Source: Aeromonas sanarellii
GTDB lineage: Bacteria > Pseudomonadota > Gammaproteobacteria > Enterobacterales > Aeromonadaceae
Direction of reading: 5' to 3'
DNA: 64,000 nucleotides
Assembly (NCBI RefSeq): GCF_000820085.1
Contig: NZ_CDBN01000074.1
Coordinates: 1-64,000 of the forward strand
Part shown: piece by piece, positions 37,907 to 47,239 of the stretch
Layout of the letters: the number at the start of each line of letters is the position of its first letter
Numbering within the stretch: the stretch's first letter is position 1
Notes under the pieces: model-generated
Database searches by the model: none
Told to the model about the DNA's origin: nothing
What the model saw: only the letters and a program-made list of their open reading frames with translations
Translations under genes and position numbers: made by a program

Positions 37907-37934
37907 TGAAAAAACCCGCCAAATGGCGGGTTTG
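37907..37934 (-). terminator. glnA terminator
   Basis: On the minus strand, AACCCGCC / GGCGGGTT (loop ATTT) is followed by TTTTTTC. It is 16 bp after the glnA stop and isolates glnA from the genes downstream. Confidence 0.9.
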
Positions 37935-37949
37935 TCACTAGGATGCGGA

Positions 37950-39359
37950 TTAGACGGAGTAGTACAGCTCGAACTCCAGCGGGTGCGGAGTCATGCGGAC
38001 GCGGTCTACGTCGTGCTGCTTCAGCTCCAGGTAGGAGTTGATGAAGTCGTCGCTGAATACGCCACCACGGGTCAGGAACTCGCGGTCTGCGTCCAGGGCG
38101 GCCAGCGCCTCGTCCAGGGAACCGGCAACGGTCGGTACTTCGGCAGCCTCTTCCGGCGGCAGGTCGTACAGGTTCTTGTCCATGGCATCGCCCGGATGGA
38201 TCTTGTTGATGATGCCGTCCAGGCCGGCCATCAGCTGAGCTGCGAAGGCCAGGTAGGGGTTGGCAGCCGGATCCGGGAAGCGTACTTCGATGCGGCGGGC
38301 TTTCGGGCTCGGCACAACCGGAATGCGGATGGACGCGGAGCGGTTGCGGGCGGAGTAGGCCAGCATGACCGGGGCTTCATAGCCCGGCACCAGACGCTTG
38401 TAGGAGTTGGTGGTCGGGTTGGCGAAGGCGTTGATGGCCTTGGCGTGCTTGATGATGCCGCCGATGTAGTGCAGTGCCATCTCGGACAGACCGCCGTACA
38501 GGTCGCCTGCGAACAGGTTGACGCCGTCTTTGGCCAGGGACTGGTGGCAGTGCATGCCGGAGCCGTTGTCACCGAACATGGGTTTCGGCATGAAGGTGAC
38601 GGTCTTGTTGTAGGCGTGGGCCACGTTGTGGATCACGTACTTCAGAACCTGGACTTCGTCAGCCTTCAGGGTGAGGGTGTTGAAGCGGGTCGCGATCTCG
38701 TTCTGACCGGCGGTCGCCACTTCGTGGTGGTGAGCCTCGACGACCTGGCCCATCTCTTCCAGCACCAGACACATGGCGGCACGGATGTCCTGGGAGGAGT
38801 CAACCGGTGCAACCGGGAAGTAGCCGCCCTTGACGAAGGGACGGTGACCCTTGTTGCCGTGCTCGTATTCGGTACCCGAGTTCCAGGCAGCTTCTTCGGA
38901 TTCGATCTTCACGAAGCTGTGGCCCATGGTGTTGGAGAAGGTGATGTTGTCGAACATGAAGAATTCCGGCTCCGGCCCGAACAGCACGGTGTCGGCGATG
39001 CCGCTGGACTTCAGGAAGTCTTCGGCGCGCTTGGCGATGGAGCGCGGGTCGCGGTCATAACCCTGCATGGTGGCAGGTTCCAGCACGTCACAGACGATGT
39101 TCAGGGTGGTCTCTTCGGTGAAGGGATCCAGCTTGGCGGAGGCCGCATCCGGCATCAGCACCATGTCAGACTCGTTGATGCCCTTCCAGCCGCCGATGGA
39201 GGAGCCATCGAACATCTTGCCGTCTTCGAAGAAGTCTTCGTCGACCTGGTGGGCAGGGATGGATACATGCTGCTCTTTACCCTTGGTGTCGGTAAAACGC
39301 AGATCAACAAACTTGACTTCGTGTTCCTGGATCAGGGCCAAAACGTTCTGGGCTGACAT
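37950..39359 (-). CDS. glnA: GlnA, glutamine synthetase type I
   Basis: A 469-residue dodecameric enzyme making glutamine from glutamate, ammonia and ATP. It has the [17 protein letters not shown] start, [43 protein letters not shown] and the [15 protein letters not shown] block. The adenylylation site is the Tyr in [11 protein letters not shown] (near residue 398), so activity is probably controlled by GlnE. The ATG follows GGAGG. Transcription is from a sigma-54 promoter at 39417-39433 with two upstream NtrC sites. Confidence 0.97.
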   Translation of the reverse strand: MSAQNVLALIQEHEVKFVDLRFTDTKGKEQHVSIPAHQVDEDFFEDGKMFDGSSIGGWKGINESDMVLMPDAASAKLDPFTEETTLNIVCDVLEPATMQGYDRDPRSIAKRAEDFLKSSGIADTVLFGPEPEFFMFDNITFSNTMGHSFVKIESEEAAWNSGTEYEHGNKGHRPFVKGGYFPVAPVDSSQDIRAAMCLVLEEMGQVVEAHHHEVATAGQNEIATRFNTLTLKADEVQVLKYVIHNVAHAYNKTVTFMPKPMFGDNGSGMHCHQSLAKDGVNLFAGDLYGGLSEMALHYIGGIIKHAKAINAFANPTTNSYKRLVPGYEAPVMLAYSARNRSASIRIPVVPSPKARRIEVRFPDPAANPYLAFAAQLMAGLDGIINKIHPGDAMDKNLYDLPPEEAAEVPTVAGSLDEALAALDADREFLTRGGVFSDDFINSYLELKQHDVDRVRMTPHPLEFELYYSV

Positions 39360-39416
39360 GCTAAGTAACCTCCGGTGTTAAAACTCTTTGGGTGAATGCG
39401 TCGTCGTATTCACATA

Positions 39417-39433
39417 AGCCAGTATCGTGCCAA
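39417..39433 (-). promoter_or_regulatory. sigma-54 promoter of glnA
   Basis: The minus strand reads TTGGCACGATACTGGCT: GG at -25/-24 (39431/39430) and GC at -13/-12 (39419/39418), with correct spacing. This matches the sigma-54 consensus TGGCAC-N5-TTGCW closely. It predicts a start near 39406, giving a 47-base leader. Confidence 0.85.
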
Positions 39434-39506
39434 GTTTGTGACAGCTTGATTTCAGGGCACTTGCACCGTTTCAGGCTGTCGGGACACCCGTTCTCAAGCC
39501 GGTTGC

Positions 39507-39523
39507 TGCATTAAAGTGGTGCA
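39507..39523 (-). promoter_or_regulatory. NtrC binding site, proximal
   Basis: TGCATTAAAGTGGTGCA fits the NtrC consensus TGCACYNNNNTGGTGCA with one mismatch. Its centre is about 109 bases upstream of the predicted glnA start, almost the same as in E. coli (-108). Confidence 0.82.
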
Positions 39524-39540
39524 ACCTTGGATCGTTTTGG

Positions 39541-39557
39541 TGCACCAGGATGGTGCG
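39541..39557 (-). promoter_or_regulatory. NtrC binding site, distal
   Basis: TGCACCAGGATGGTGCG fits the NtrC consensus with one mismatch at the end. Its centre is about 143 bases upstream of the predicted start and 34 bp from the proximal site, so on the same helix face. Confidence 0.82.
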
Positions 39558-39709
39558 CCAGCGTATCCAGGCCATCTAAGCAGGCTTTTGACCCGGGGTC
39601 CATGATCCCGATCCCCTGTCGTGCGCGAATGTGTTGCAATTCTGCTAGGCAGATCACAAAGGCGAGAGTACAATTAGCGCCCAATTTTACCCGGTGATTT
39701 GAGGCGAGA

Positions 39710-41521
39710 ATGTTAGAGAATTTACGCAATATTGCGATTATTGCGCACGTTGACCACGGCAAGACGACGCTGGTTGATAAGCTGCTGCAGCAATCCGGCA
39801 CCCTGGATCGCACCAGCGAAGGTCAGGAACGGATCATGGACTCCAATGATCTGGAACGGGAACGTGGCATCACCATTCTCGCCAAGAACACCGCGATCCG
39901 CTGGAACGACTACCGCATCAACATCGTGGATACCCCGGGTCACGCCGACTTCGGTGGTGAAGTAGAGCGCGTGCTCTCCATGGTTGACTCCGTGCTGCTG
40001 CTGGTCGACGCCGTCGACGGCCCGATGCCGCAGACCCGCTTCGTGACCCAGAAGGCGTTCGCCCAGGGTCTGAAGCCCATCGTGGTCATCAACAAGATCG
40101 ACCGTCCGGGTGCGCGTCCTGACTGGGTAATGGATCAGGTCTTCGATCTGTTCGACAACCTGGGTGCCACCGATGAGCAACTGGACTTCAAGGTTGTTTA
40201 CGCCTCTGCACTGAACGGTTGGGCCACCCTGGATCAAGATGTCGAGTCCGACAACATGGAACCCCTGTTCCAGGCCATCGTCGACAACGTGGAAGCTCCT
40301 GCTGCTGACACCGACGGCGGTTTCCAGATGCAGATCTCCCAGCTGGACTACAACTCCTATGTTGGCGTCATCGGCATCGGCCGCATCACCCGTGGTCGCG
40401 TCAAGACCAACCAGCAGGTCACCGTGGTCGGTGCCGACGGCAAGACCCGCAACGGCAAGGTCGGTCAGGTGCTGGGTTACCTGGGCCTGTCCCGTACCGA
40501 AGTGGCCGACGCGCAAGCGGGCGACATCATCGCCATCACCGGCCTGGGCGAGCTGAAGATCTCCGACACCATCTGCGACAACGGTGCCGTCGAAGCGCTG
40601 CCGCCGCTCTCCGTTGACGAGCCGACCGTGAACATGACCTTCCAGGTCAACACCTCTCCGTTCGCCGGCAAAGAGGGCAAGTTCGTCACCTCCCGCAACA
40701 TCCTGGAGCGTCTGAACCAGGAGCTGGTCCACAACGTGGCCCTGCGCGTGGAAGAGACCGACGATCCGGACAAGTTCCGCGTCTCCGGCCGTGGTGAGCT
40801 GCACCTCTCCATCCTGATCGAAAACATGCGTCGCGAAGGTTACGAGCTGGCGGTATCCCGTCCGGAAGTGATCCTGCGCACCGTGAATGGCGAACTGCAA
40901 GAACCGTTCGAAACCGTCACTGTCGACGTGGAAGAAGCGCACCAGGGTTCCGTCATGGAGCAACTGGGTCTGCGCAAGGGCGAAATGACCAACATGACCC
41001 CGGATGGCAAGGGTCGTGTCCGCCTCGACTTCATGATCCCGAGCCGTGGCCTGATCGGCTTCCAGACCGAGTTCATGACCCTGACCTCGGGTACCGGCCT
41101 GCTGTACCACACCTTCGACCACTACGGTCCGCACAAGGGTGGCAGTATCGGTGAGCGCCAGAACGGCGTGCTGATCTCCAACGCTACCGGCAAGGCCCTG
41201 ACCTATGCCCTGTTCGGTCTGCAAGACCGCGGTCGTCTGTTCATCGGTCACGCGACCGAGGTGTACGAAGGCCAGGTGATCGGTATCCACTCCCGCTCCA
41301 ACGATCTGACCGTGAACTGCCTGAAGGGCAAACAGCTGACCAACATGCGTGCCTCCGGCACCGACGAAGCCCAGGTGCTGACTCCGCCGATCCGCATGTC
41401 TCTGGAGCAGGCCCTGGAGTTCATCGACAACGACGAGCTGGTGGAAGTGACGCCGAAGAGCATCCGTATCCGCAAGAAGCTGCTGACCGAGCTGGATCGC
41501 AAGCGCGCCGGTCGTGCTTGA
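39710..41521 (+). CDS. bipA: BipA/TypA, ribosome-associated GTPase
   Basis: A 603-residue translational GTPase of the EF-G/LepA type, involved in ribosome assembly and stress or cold adaptation. G1 is [16 protein letters not shown]2 is [13 protein letters not shown]3 is [15 protein letters not shown] and G4 is [10 protein letters not shown]. The BipA-specific C-terminal domain includes [17 protein letters not shown] and [10 protein letters not shown]. It is divergent from glnA, as in E. coli. Codon bias is stronger than in its neighbours, suggesting high expression. Confidence 0.96.
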   Translation: MLENLRNIAIIAHVDHGKTTLVDKLLQQSGTLDRTSEGQERIMDSNDLERERGITILAKNTAIRWNDYRINIVDTPGHADFGGEVERVLSMVDSVLLLVDAVDGPMPQTRFVTQKAFAQGLKPIVVINKIDRPGARPDWVMDQVFDLFDNLGATDEQLDFKVVYASALNGWATLDQDVESDNMEPLFQAIVDNVEAPAADTDGGFQMQISQLDYNSYVGVIGIGRITRGRVKTNQQVTVVGADGKTRNGKVGQVLGYLGLSRTEVADAQAGDIIAITGLGELKISDTICDNGAVEALPPLSVDEPTVNMTFQVNTSPFAGKEGKFVTSRNILERLNQELVHNVALRVEETDDPDKFRVSGRGELHLSILIENMRREGYELAVSRPEVILRTVNGELQEPFETVTVDVEEAHQGSVMEQLGLRKGEMTNMTPDGKGRVRLDFMIPSRGLIGFQTEFMTLTSGTGLLYHTFDHYGPHKGGSIGERQNGVLISNATGKALTYALFGLQDRGRLFIGHATEVYEGQVIGIHSRSNDLTVNCLKGKQLTNMRASGTDEAQVLTPPIRMSLEQALEFIDNDELVEVTPKSIRIRKKLLTELDRKRAGRA

Positions 41522-41540
41522 TCCGCTGCATCAGCGATAG

Positions 41541-41567
41541 AAAGAGGCCTGCGGGCCTCTTTTTTTA
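41541..41567 (+). terminator. bipA terminator
   Basis: AAGAGGCC, loop TGCG, GGCCTCTT followed by a T-run, 20 bp after the bipA stop. Confidence 0.9.
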
Positions 41568-41692
41568 TGGCCAAAAGGCGGGAACGGGGCTGCCACCCCG
41601 CCCGGGCTGGACTTCCCCGGCCGGTGCTCGGGTGGTCAAATGGCCACCCTATCTGACACAATGTCTGCATGACGACGCTTACGAGAATCAAG

Positions 41693-42565
41693 ATGCAGCA
41701 GCAGATCCGCGGCCGCCTGGCCCACTTCCTCTCCTTCTTGCGCCACGATGGTGCCCACTTCGCCCAGTTCGTCTGGGGCCGCTTCCAGCAGGACAGGCTG
41801 ACGGTCACCGCGGGCTACCTGGCCTATGTCACCCTGCTCTCCCTGGTGCCCATGATCGCCGTGGTGTTCGGCATGATGTCGGCCTTTCCGGTGTTCCAGA
41901 GCCTGAAGCAGGGGATGGAGCAGTTCGTCTACCACAACTTCGTACCCACCGCCGGGGAGATGCTCAAGGAGTACATCGATGGCTTCGTGGCCAACGCCAC
42001 CAACACCACGGCGGTCGGCATCGGCGCCCTGATCGTGGTGGCGCTCATGCTCATCTCGGCCATCGACAAGAACCTCAACTACATCTGGCGCTCGACCCGG
42101 AGCCGGCCCCTGGCCCAGGCGTTCGCCATGTACTGGATGATCCTGACCCTGGGCCCCGTGCTCATCGGTGCCAGCCTCGCCATCTCCTCCTATATCCTCT
42201 CCCTCAAGCTGTTCGCCGCGGACAGCCTGTTCGGCATCGGTTACCTGCTGCTGCGCAGCCTGCCGTTCCTCTTCTCCGTGCTCACCTTCCTGCTGATCTA
42301 TACCGTGGTGCCGAACTGCCGGGTGCGGCTGACCCACGCCTTCATCGGCGCCCTGGTGGCGGCCTCCCTGTTCGAGCTGGCCAAACGTGGCTTCGCCATC
42401 TACATCACCAACTTCCCCTCCTACCAGGCCATCTATGGTGCCCTGGCAACCATCCCCATTCTGTTCGTCTGGGTGTATCTGAGCTGGCTGGTGGTGTTGC
42501 TGGGGGCCGAGACCACCGCCTGCCTCGGTGAATACGAGAAGCCGGGCGCAGAGGAGCTGGGCTGA
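41693..42565 (+). CDS. yihY: YihY/BrkB-family inner-membrane protein
   Basis: A 290-residue membrane protein with about six hydrophobic segments. Family blocks are [58 protein letters not shown] and [19 protein letters not shown]. Once called RNase BN, it is now considered a membrane protein of unknown role. The ATG at 41693 has an upstream GAGA; an in-frame ATG at 41669 would add eight residues but lacks a ribosome-binding site. It is followed by dtd, as in E. coli. Confidence 0.9.
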   Translation: MQQQIRGRLAHFLSFLRHDGAHFAQFVWGRFQQDRLTVTAGYLAYVTLLSLVPMIAVVFGMMSAFPVFQSLKQGMEQFVYHNFVPTAGEMLKEYIDGFVANATNTTAVGIGALIVVALMLISAIDKNLNYIWRSTRSRPLAQAFAMYWMILTLGPVLIGASLAISSYILSLKLFAADSLFGIGYLLLRSLPFLFSVLTFLLIYTVVPNCRVRLTHAFIGALVAASLFELAKRGFAIYITNFPSYQAIYGALATIPILFVWVYLSWLVVLLGAETTACLGEYEKPGAEELG

Positions 42566-42588
42566 TCCCATCGCTTATTGCTAACATC

Positions 42589-42610
42589 TACGACCGCCTT
42601 CGGGCGGTCG
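42589..42610 (+). other. hairpin between yihY and dtd
   Basis: ACGACCGCC, loop TTCG, GGCGGTCGT, starting 23 bp after yihY and without a T-run. It may partly terminate or stabilise the yihY mRNA ahead of dtd. Confidence 0.5.
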
Positions 42611-42640
42611 TGCGTTTCTGACAAGACAAAGGAGTTGCGG

Positions 42641-43078
42641 GTGATTGCACTGATTCAGCGGGTCAGCGAGGCCAGCGTGACGGTAGAAGGAGAGGTGACC
42701 GGGGCCATAGGCCAGGGTCTGCTGGTGCTGCTCGGGGTGGAGCAGGGGGATGACGAGGCCAAGGCCGACAAGCTGCTGCACAAGGTGAGCGGTTATCGCA
42801 TCTTTTCCGACGAGCAGGGCAAGATGAACCTCAACGTGGGACAGGTTGGGGGCAGCCTGCTGGTGGTCTCCCAGTTCACCCTGGCGGCGGACACCCAGAA
42901 GGGGATGAGGCCCAGCTTCTCCGGCGGGGCGCACCCGAGCGAGGCCGAGCGGCTCTACGACTACTTCGTGGCCCGGGCCAGGGAAGGGGGCGTACCGACC
43001 GAGACCGGCCGCTTCGCCGCCGACATGAAGGTGAGGCTGCTCAACGACGGGCCCGTGACCTTCTGGCTGCAGGTCTAG
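42641..43078 (+). CDS. dtd: Dtd, D-aminoacyl-tRNA deacylase
   Basis: A 145-residue enzyme that cuts D-amino acids (and glycine from tRNA-Ala) off mischarged tRNA. Both catalytic motifs are intact: SQFTLAAD (residues about 78-85) and the cross-subunit [11 protein letters not shown] at the C-terminus. It starts with GTG, six bases after AAAGGAG. The frame is open upstream but without a site. It lies between yihY and yiiD, as in E. coli, here with one extra convergent gene inserted. Confidence 0.95.
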   Translation: MIALIQRVSEASVTVEGEVTGAIGQGLLVLLGVEQGDDEAKADKLLHKVSGYRIFSDEQGKMNLNVGQVGGSLLVVSQFTLAADTQKGMRPSFSGGAHPSEAERLYDYFVARAREGGVPTETGRFAADMKVRLLNDGPVTFWLQV

Positions 43079-43107
43079 GGCCAATACTGACGGCTCGCAG
43101 ACCGGCG

Positions 43108-43764
43108 TTACGCCTGCTGGCGGGTGGCGTGCAGGATGACGTTGCGATAGCCGGGCACCCCGTGGGCCGTGGTGGGGCCTATCCACTCCCGCGCCAGTTT
43201 CAGCGCCTGGTCCTGCTCCAGTCGGGTGCGCGGCAGCAGGTTGACGATGAGGGTGCCGCACAGGCGCTGGGCCAGCGCCCGATAGAGCGGGGTCTGGAAC
43301 AGCAGCAGGGGGTTGCCGTCCTGGCTGAACAGGTCCAGCAGCACCAGATCGTACTGCTCCCGGCTTTCCAGCAGGAAGTGCAGTGCATCGGCATGGTGCA
43401 ACCGTGGCGTGCCTCCCGTCGGGGGCAGGAAAAACTGCTGGAACAGGGTGAGGATCTCGTCGTCCAGATCCACGCAGTCATGGCGAGCCTCGGGCCAGCG
43501 TGCCGCCAGATGGCGGGTGAGATCCCCCCCGCCCAGCCCCAGCTCCAGGATCCAGCCTGCCCGCTCCGGCAGGCGTTCGGCGATGCTCCGCTGATGGGGC
43601 AGGCAGAGGTGCGATGGCTGGCTGAGGCTCATGGCGGATTGCACCACGCCGTCCAGTTCCAGCCAGCGATGGCGGGCATTTTCCAGGACACAGAGGCGAC
43701 GTGCGGGTTTGACACTGAGGTGCAACAAGTGATCGGCTTGGTACGCTTGTAGATTGAAGTCCAT
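43108..43764 (-). CDS. spermidine-synthase-like methyltransferase-fold protein
   Basis: A 218-residue protein with the class I SAM fold of polyamine synthases. The glycine motif is WILELGLGGGDLTRHLA. DCVDLDDEILTLFQQFF and HHADALHFLLESREQYDLVLLDLF follow, including the Asp positions that bind dcSAM or MTA in spermidine synthase. It is shorter than SpeE (about 288), lacking much of the N-terminal beta domain, so aminopropyl transfer is unproven. The ATG at 43764 begins MDFNLQAYQADHLLHLS. It is divergent from the yiiD repeat region, only 51 bp away, so it shares that regulatory space. Confidence 0.75.
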   Translation of the reverse strand: MDFNLQAYQADHLLHLSVKPARRLCVLENARHRWLELDGVVQSAMSLSQPSHLCLPHQRSIAERLPERAGWILELGLGGGDLTRHLAARWPEARHDCVDLDDEILTLFQQFFLPPTGGTPRLHHADALHFLLESREQYDLVLLDLFSQDGNPLLLFQTPLYRALAQRLCGTLIVNLLPRTRLEQDQALKLAREWIGPTTAHGVPGYRNVILHATRQQA

Positions 43765-43815
43765 GAATTTGCACGGCAAGATGGCTTTCGACCAGTGTAA
43801 CTCAAGGATGTCGCT

Positions 43816-44194
43816 ATGTACCGGGTGGTCACCCCCCAAACGCCAGCGGAGCTGGATGCCTATTATCAGTTGCGCGGGGAGGCATTGGTGCGCAAGCCCT
43901 TCAATCTGTCCGTCGGCGCACACTCAAGGATCGCCTTATGTATCGGGTAGTCACTCCTCAAACAGCAGCGGAGCTGGATGCCTATTGTCAGTTGCGCGGG
44001 GAGGCATTGGTGCGCAAGCCCTTCAATCTGTCCGTCGGCGCACACTCAAGGATCGCCTTATGTATCGGGTAGTCACTCCTCAAACAGCAGCCGAGCTGGA
44101 TGCCTATTGTCAGTTGCGCGGGGAGGCATTGGTGCGCAAGCCCTTCAATCTGTCCGTCGGCGCACACTCAAGGATCGCCTTATGTACCGGGTAG
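43816..44194 (+). other. three chained 44-codon mini-ORFs ahead of yiiD
   Basis: Each of the first three repeat copies encodes a 44-residue peptide (MYRVVTPQTPAELDAYYQLR... or close variants, ending SRIALCIG or SRIALCTG). They span 43816-43950, 43938-44072 and 44060-44194. Each TAG stop lies ten bases beyond the next ATG, so ribosomes ending one frame are on the next start. The peptides copy the first 32 or so residues of the YiiD acetyltransferase domain and then run into the next ribosome-binding site. They may be relics or act as upstream ORFs that set yiiD translation. Confidence 0.6.
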
Positions 44195-44275
44195 TCACTC
44201 CTCAAACAGCAGCCGAGCTGGATGCCTATTACCAGTTGCGCTGGGAACTTCTGCGCAAGCCCTTCAACCTGCCCG
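43816..44275 (+). repeat. four 122-bp-spaced repeats of the yiiD 5' end
   Basis: Start codons at 43816, 43938, 44060 and 44182 are exactly 122 bp apart. Each is followed by nearly the same sequence. Copies 2 and 3 differ by one base. Copy 1 differs from them at about seven positions, all in its first 52 bases, and is identical thereafter. Copy 4 is the true yiiD start: it matches copies 2 and 3 for about 57 bases, then diverges (TTGCGCTGGGAACTTCTG) while remaining alignable to about codon 31. Each unit also carries its own AAGGA site before the next ATG. As 122 is not a multiple of three, each copy shifts frame relative to the next. Confidence 0.97.
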
Positions 44276-45090
44276 TGGGCTCCGAGCGTGACGAATACGA
44301 CAGCGTTGCCATTCACCGGCTGATGCTCACCGAGGATGGCACCCCCATCGCCGTGGGCCGGCTCTTCGTCGGTGGCGACGAGGCCCAGATCCGCTTCATG
44401 GCGCTGCGCCCCGAGTACCGCGGTCAGGGGCTGGGAGCCCGCATGGTGGAGGATCTAGAGCAGCTGGCCCGGGACGAGAAGGTGAAGCGGCTGGTGATGA
44501 ACGCCCGCCAGGAGGCGGTGGAGTTCTATCGCAAGTGCGGATTTCTCGAGGTGGGGGAAGGCCCTGTCTCCTTCGGCCGCATTCCCCACCGCCAGATGAT
44601 CAAGTCCCTGAGCCCGCTGCAGACCATCCAGTATCGCCCGGAGTGGTGCCAGGATCTCACCACCCGCTGGTCGCGGGGCATTCCCATCAGCGAGAAGATG
44701 GGGGTGCACATCACCCACTACGACGGCCAGACCTTCCACCTCAAGGCGAACCTGGCGGCCAACCTCAACGTTCACGACACCATGTTCGCCGGCAGCATCT
44801 ACAGCCAGTGCGTGCTGGCGGGCTGGGGCCTCATCTGGTTGCAGCTCAAGGAAGCCGGCCTGGGGGGCGATACCGTGTTGGCCGAGGGCAACATCAAATA
44901 CTACAGACCCGTGAGCGAGGAGCCTGAGGCCAGGGTGGCCCGGGAGGGGATGCCCGCCGTGCTCGAACCGCTGAGGAGCGGGGAGTCCGCCAAGTTCAGC
45001 CTGCGGGTCCAGCTGTTCAGCGGTCGCAAGCTGGCGGTGGAATTCGTCGGCCAGTACGTGGTGCTGCCCATCAAGCGCGGCGGGCGCTGA
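44182..45090 (+). CDS. yiiD: YiiD, GNAT acetyltransferase-hotdog thioesterase fusion
   Basis: A 302-residue two-domain protein. Residues 1-135 are a GNAT domain (GGDEAQIRFMALRPEYRGQG, with the acetyl-CoA loop GQGLGARMVEDL). Residues about 160-300 are a YiiD-type hotdog domain (NLAANLNVHDTMFAGSIYSQ, VLAGWGLIWLQLKEAGLGGD). In E. coli YiiD is linked to fatty-acid initiation (also named FabY or MadA, malonyl-ACP decarboxylase); I recall this from literature. The start at 44182 is set by homology and an AAGGA at 44171. Longer frames entering from the repeats (for example from 43978) run through other copies out of frame and should not be used. Confidence 0.9.
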   Translation: MYRVVTPQTAAELDAYYQLRWELLRKPFNLPVGSERDEYDSVAIHRLMLTEDGTPIAVGRLFVGGDEAQIRFMALRPEYRGQGLGARMVEDLEQLARDEKVKRLVMNARQEAVEFYRKCGFLEVGEGPVSFGRIPHRQMIKSLSPLQTIQYRPEWCQDLTTRWSRGIPISEKMGVHITHYDGQTFHLKANLAANLNVHDTMFAGSIYSQCVLAGWGLIWLQLKEAGLGGDTVLAEGNIKYYRPVSEEPEARVAREGMPAVLEPLRSGESAKFSLRVQLFSGRKLAVEFVGQYVVLPIKRGGR

Positions 45091-45136
45091 TCCCGCGCGC
45101 GCTCTACCACAAGGCCTCATCGCGAGGCCTTGTTCG

Positions 45137-47209
45137 TTATTGGGATGCGGTGGTGGGGGCCGGTGCCTGCGGTCGCCAGAGCGGGCCGCTGCGCCCCTGT
45201 GCCGGGTAGCGCACGCCAGCCTCCCAGCCGCAGGCCTCCTGCCCGGTAGGGAACTGCCACTCCAGGCCGGGATCCGCGAGGGGGCCGCGCCAGCGGGCCA
45301 GCAGCTCGGCGCAGCGCCGCTTGTTCAGGACCCCGAGGTCCAGCTGCCACTGGTCGGCGGCGAGATCGACGCCTCCCTGCAGCGCCAGCAGGTGGGTGAT
45401 GGTGGAGGCGCCGCCCCGCTCGATCCGCACCTTGCCCTGCTCCGCCCTGGCGTCCAGCCTGATGTGATAGAAGGGGGTGTCTCCGCGCTGCATCGCCTGC
45501 CACAGCGCCTGCGGCGTCAGGGCGGGGGGGGCCTGCTCCTTGAACCAGGCATCCAGCAGGGGGTCGATGCCGACCTTGTCCCAGAAGGGGTCCTTGCTCT
45601 CCAGGCTCAGGCTGCCCTGGAGAGTCCGGCGCCAGTTGGCCACCTCCTCGCCGGGTTGCCCGTTGAGGTCGGCCTGCAGCTGTGCCGCCAGATCCACCTT
45701 GCCCGCGAGCGACACAGGGGCGTGCAGCAGCTTGCCCCACAGCTCCAGATCCAGCTGCTTGCCCTGCAGTTGCAGGCGGCTCTCCTGGCCGGGCGCCTTG
45801 CCCCACTGGCCACTGAGGCTGAGGGAACCCTCGTCCGGCAGGCTGCTGGCCAGCTTGTTGAGCTGCCAGGCGCCGGGGGTCAGCTCACCATCCAGCTCGC
45901 CGTTGCGGGCGCTGAGGCCGCCCCACACCAGCTCGAACCACTTGCTCTCGACCCTGGCTCGCCCCAGCAGGGGAGCCGGCTGATTGCCCCGCAGGGCGAG
46001 GTCGTTCAGATAGAACTGCCAGCCGGTCAGGGAGAGGGGCAGGGCATCGTCGAAGGAGAGCACCTTGAGCCTGTCGAAGGCCAGCTTGCGCACGTCGATC
46101 TGCTGCGGCCGCCAGCCCTGCCAATCCTGCCACCAACCGTCCGGCAGGCTGATGTCCATGCCGCTCAGCGTCAGCTCCTTGAGCGTCAGCTTCTGCTGCT
46201 GGGGATCGAGGGCGAGATCCAGGCTGAACTCCCCCTCATAGGCCTTGCCCCTCAGCTCGGCATCGAGCTGTCGGGGCGAGAAGGCGAGCTTGCCCTCGAT
46301 GGCTTCCAGCTGAAACAGGCCTCGCCCCAGATCCCCCAGGGTGCCGGCGAGATAGCCGCTCGTGCGACTGCCCGCCTGCCAGTCGAAGGCGGTGAGCTGG
46401 CCGTTGAAGTTGTTGAGGGAGAGCTCCTGCTCGATGGCATTGATGCTGACCTGGGCAAGCTGGCCCCTGTCCAGGGTGATGCGGTTCAGGGGGAACTCAC
46501 CCGGCGGGATGTCACCGAGCTCGACTCGCATGGCGCTTGCCTTGAGATCGTGCAGTTGCAGGCTGCGCTCTGGCCAGTTCAGCACCATGCCGGTTTCGAG
46601 CAGGCCGTCGAACAGGTTGGCGCTCAGCCTGTCCGTGCTCAGCACCTGCCCCTCCAGTCGCCCCTTGAGGCTGAGACGGGCCAGGGTGAACCTGGACGTC
46701 TCCAGCTGGTTGATGCCCAGGGTCAGGTTGACCTGGGGCTGGCGTCTCGGATCGATCAGCTCCCAATCGCTCAGGGTGGCGCTCAGGCCGCGCAGGGTCA
46801 GGGCCTCGCTCTGCAGGTTCAGGTTGTCTATGGTGCTGTCGGCGATGGTGAGGGAGTGTACCGGCAGCGTCGGCAACTGGTTCGGGAGTGGCAGCTTGAT
46901 GGCGGGACGGATGAGGTCCAGGTGGGCGATGCGCACGTCCCGGTTCAGCCAGTCGATGCTCTCCACCTCCAGATAGATCTTCTCCAGCTGCACCGCATCC
47001 CCGTAGCGCACCTGCTCCGCCAGCAGGGTGTAGGGGTGCAGGGGATTGAACACCAGCCGGCCTATGCTGACAGGCACGCCGGTCTGCCGGCTGAGCCAGT
47101 CGGCGATGGGCCCCTTGGCGCGTTCGGCGTCGAACAGGCCGAGACCGACCCAGACGAAGAGCAGCAGGAAGGCGAGGGTGTAGAGCAGGCCGCGCAGCCA
47201 GGAATTCAT
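45137..47209 (-). CDS. AsmA-family envelope protein
   Basis: A 690-residue protein with one N-terminal membrane helix (LLYTLAFLLLFVWVGLGLFD) and a long beta-rich periplasmic part. AsmA-like repeats of the kind LRGLSATLSDWEL and LHDLKASAMRVELGDIPPGE are visible through the body. Family members are bridge-like proteins implicated in phospholipid transport to the outer membrane. The ATG follows GGAGGAAAGC. Which AsmA paralogue it is cannot be decided by eye. Confidence 0.82.
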   Translation of the reverse strand: MNSWLRGLLYTLAFLLLFVWVGLGLFDAERAKGPIADWLSRQTGVPVSIGRLVFNPLHPYTLLAEQVRYGDAVQLEKIYLEVESIDWLNRDVRIAHLDLIRPAIKLPLPNQLPTLPVHSLTIADSTIDNLNLQSEALTLRGLSATLSDWELIDPRRQPQVNLTLGINQLETSRFTLARLSLKGRLEGQVLSTDRLSANLFDGLLETGMVLNWPERSLQLHDLKASAMRVELGDIPPGEFPLNRITLDRGQLAQVSINAIEQELSLNNFNGQLTAFDWQAGSRTSGYLAGTLGDLGRGLFQLEAIEGKLAFSPRQLDAELRGKAYEGEFSLDLALDPQQQKLTLKELTLSGMDISLPDGWWQDWQGWRPQQIDVRKLAFDRLKVLSFDDALPLSLTGWQFYLNDLALRGNQPAPLLGRARVESKWFELVWGGLSARNGELDGELTPGAWQLNKLASSLPDEGSLSLSGQWGKAPGQESRLQLQGKQLDLELWGKLLHAPVSLAGKVDLAAQLQADLNGQPGEEVANWRRTLQGSLSLESKDPFWDKVGIDPLLDAWFKEQAPPALTPQALWQAMQRGDTPFYHIRLDARAEQGKVRIERGGASTITHLLALQGGVDLAADQWQLDLGVLNKRRCAELLARWRGPLADPGLEWQFPTGQEACGWEAGVRYPAQGRSGPLWRPQAPAPTTASQ

Positions 47210-47239
47210 AAGCGCTTTCCTCCTGTATTGGTTGAGTGA

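Noticed and set aside
43754-44194. 146-codon frame across the yiiD repeats
   Set aside because: It reads the repeat copies in successive different frames because the period is 122 bp. It starts inside the spermidine-synthase-like gene region and has no own ribosome-binding site.
43816-44275. CRISPR array
   Set aside because: Repeats are contiguous 122-bp coding duplications with no spacers and no cas genes.
43978-45090. Longer yiiD start giving 370 codons
   Set aside because: The added 68 codons read repeat copies 2 and 3 out of frame. Family homology begins exactly at the ATG at 44182.
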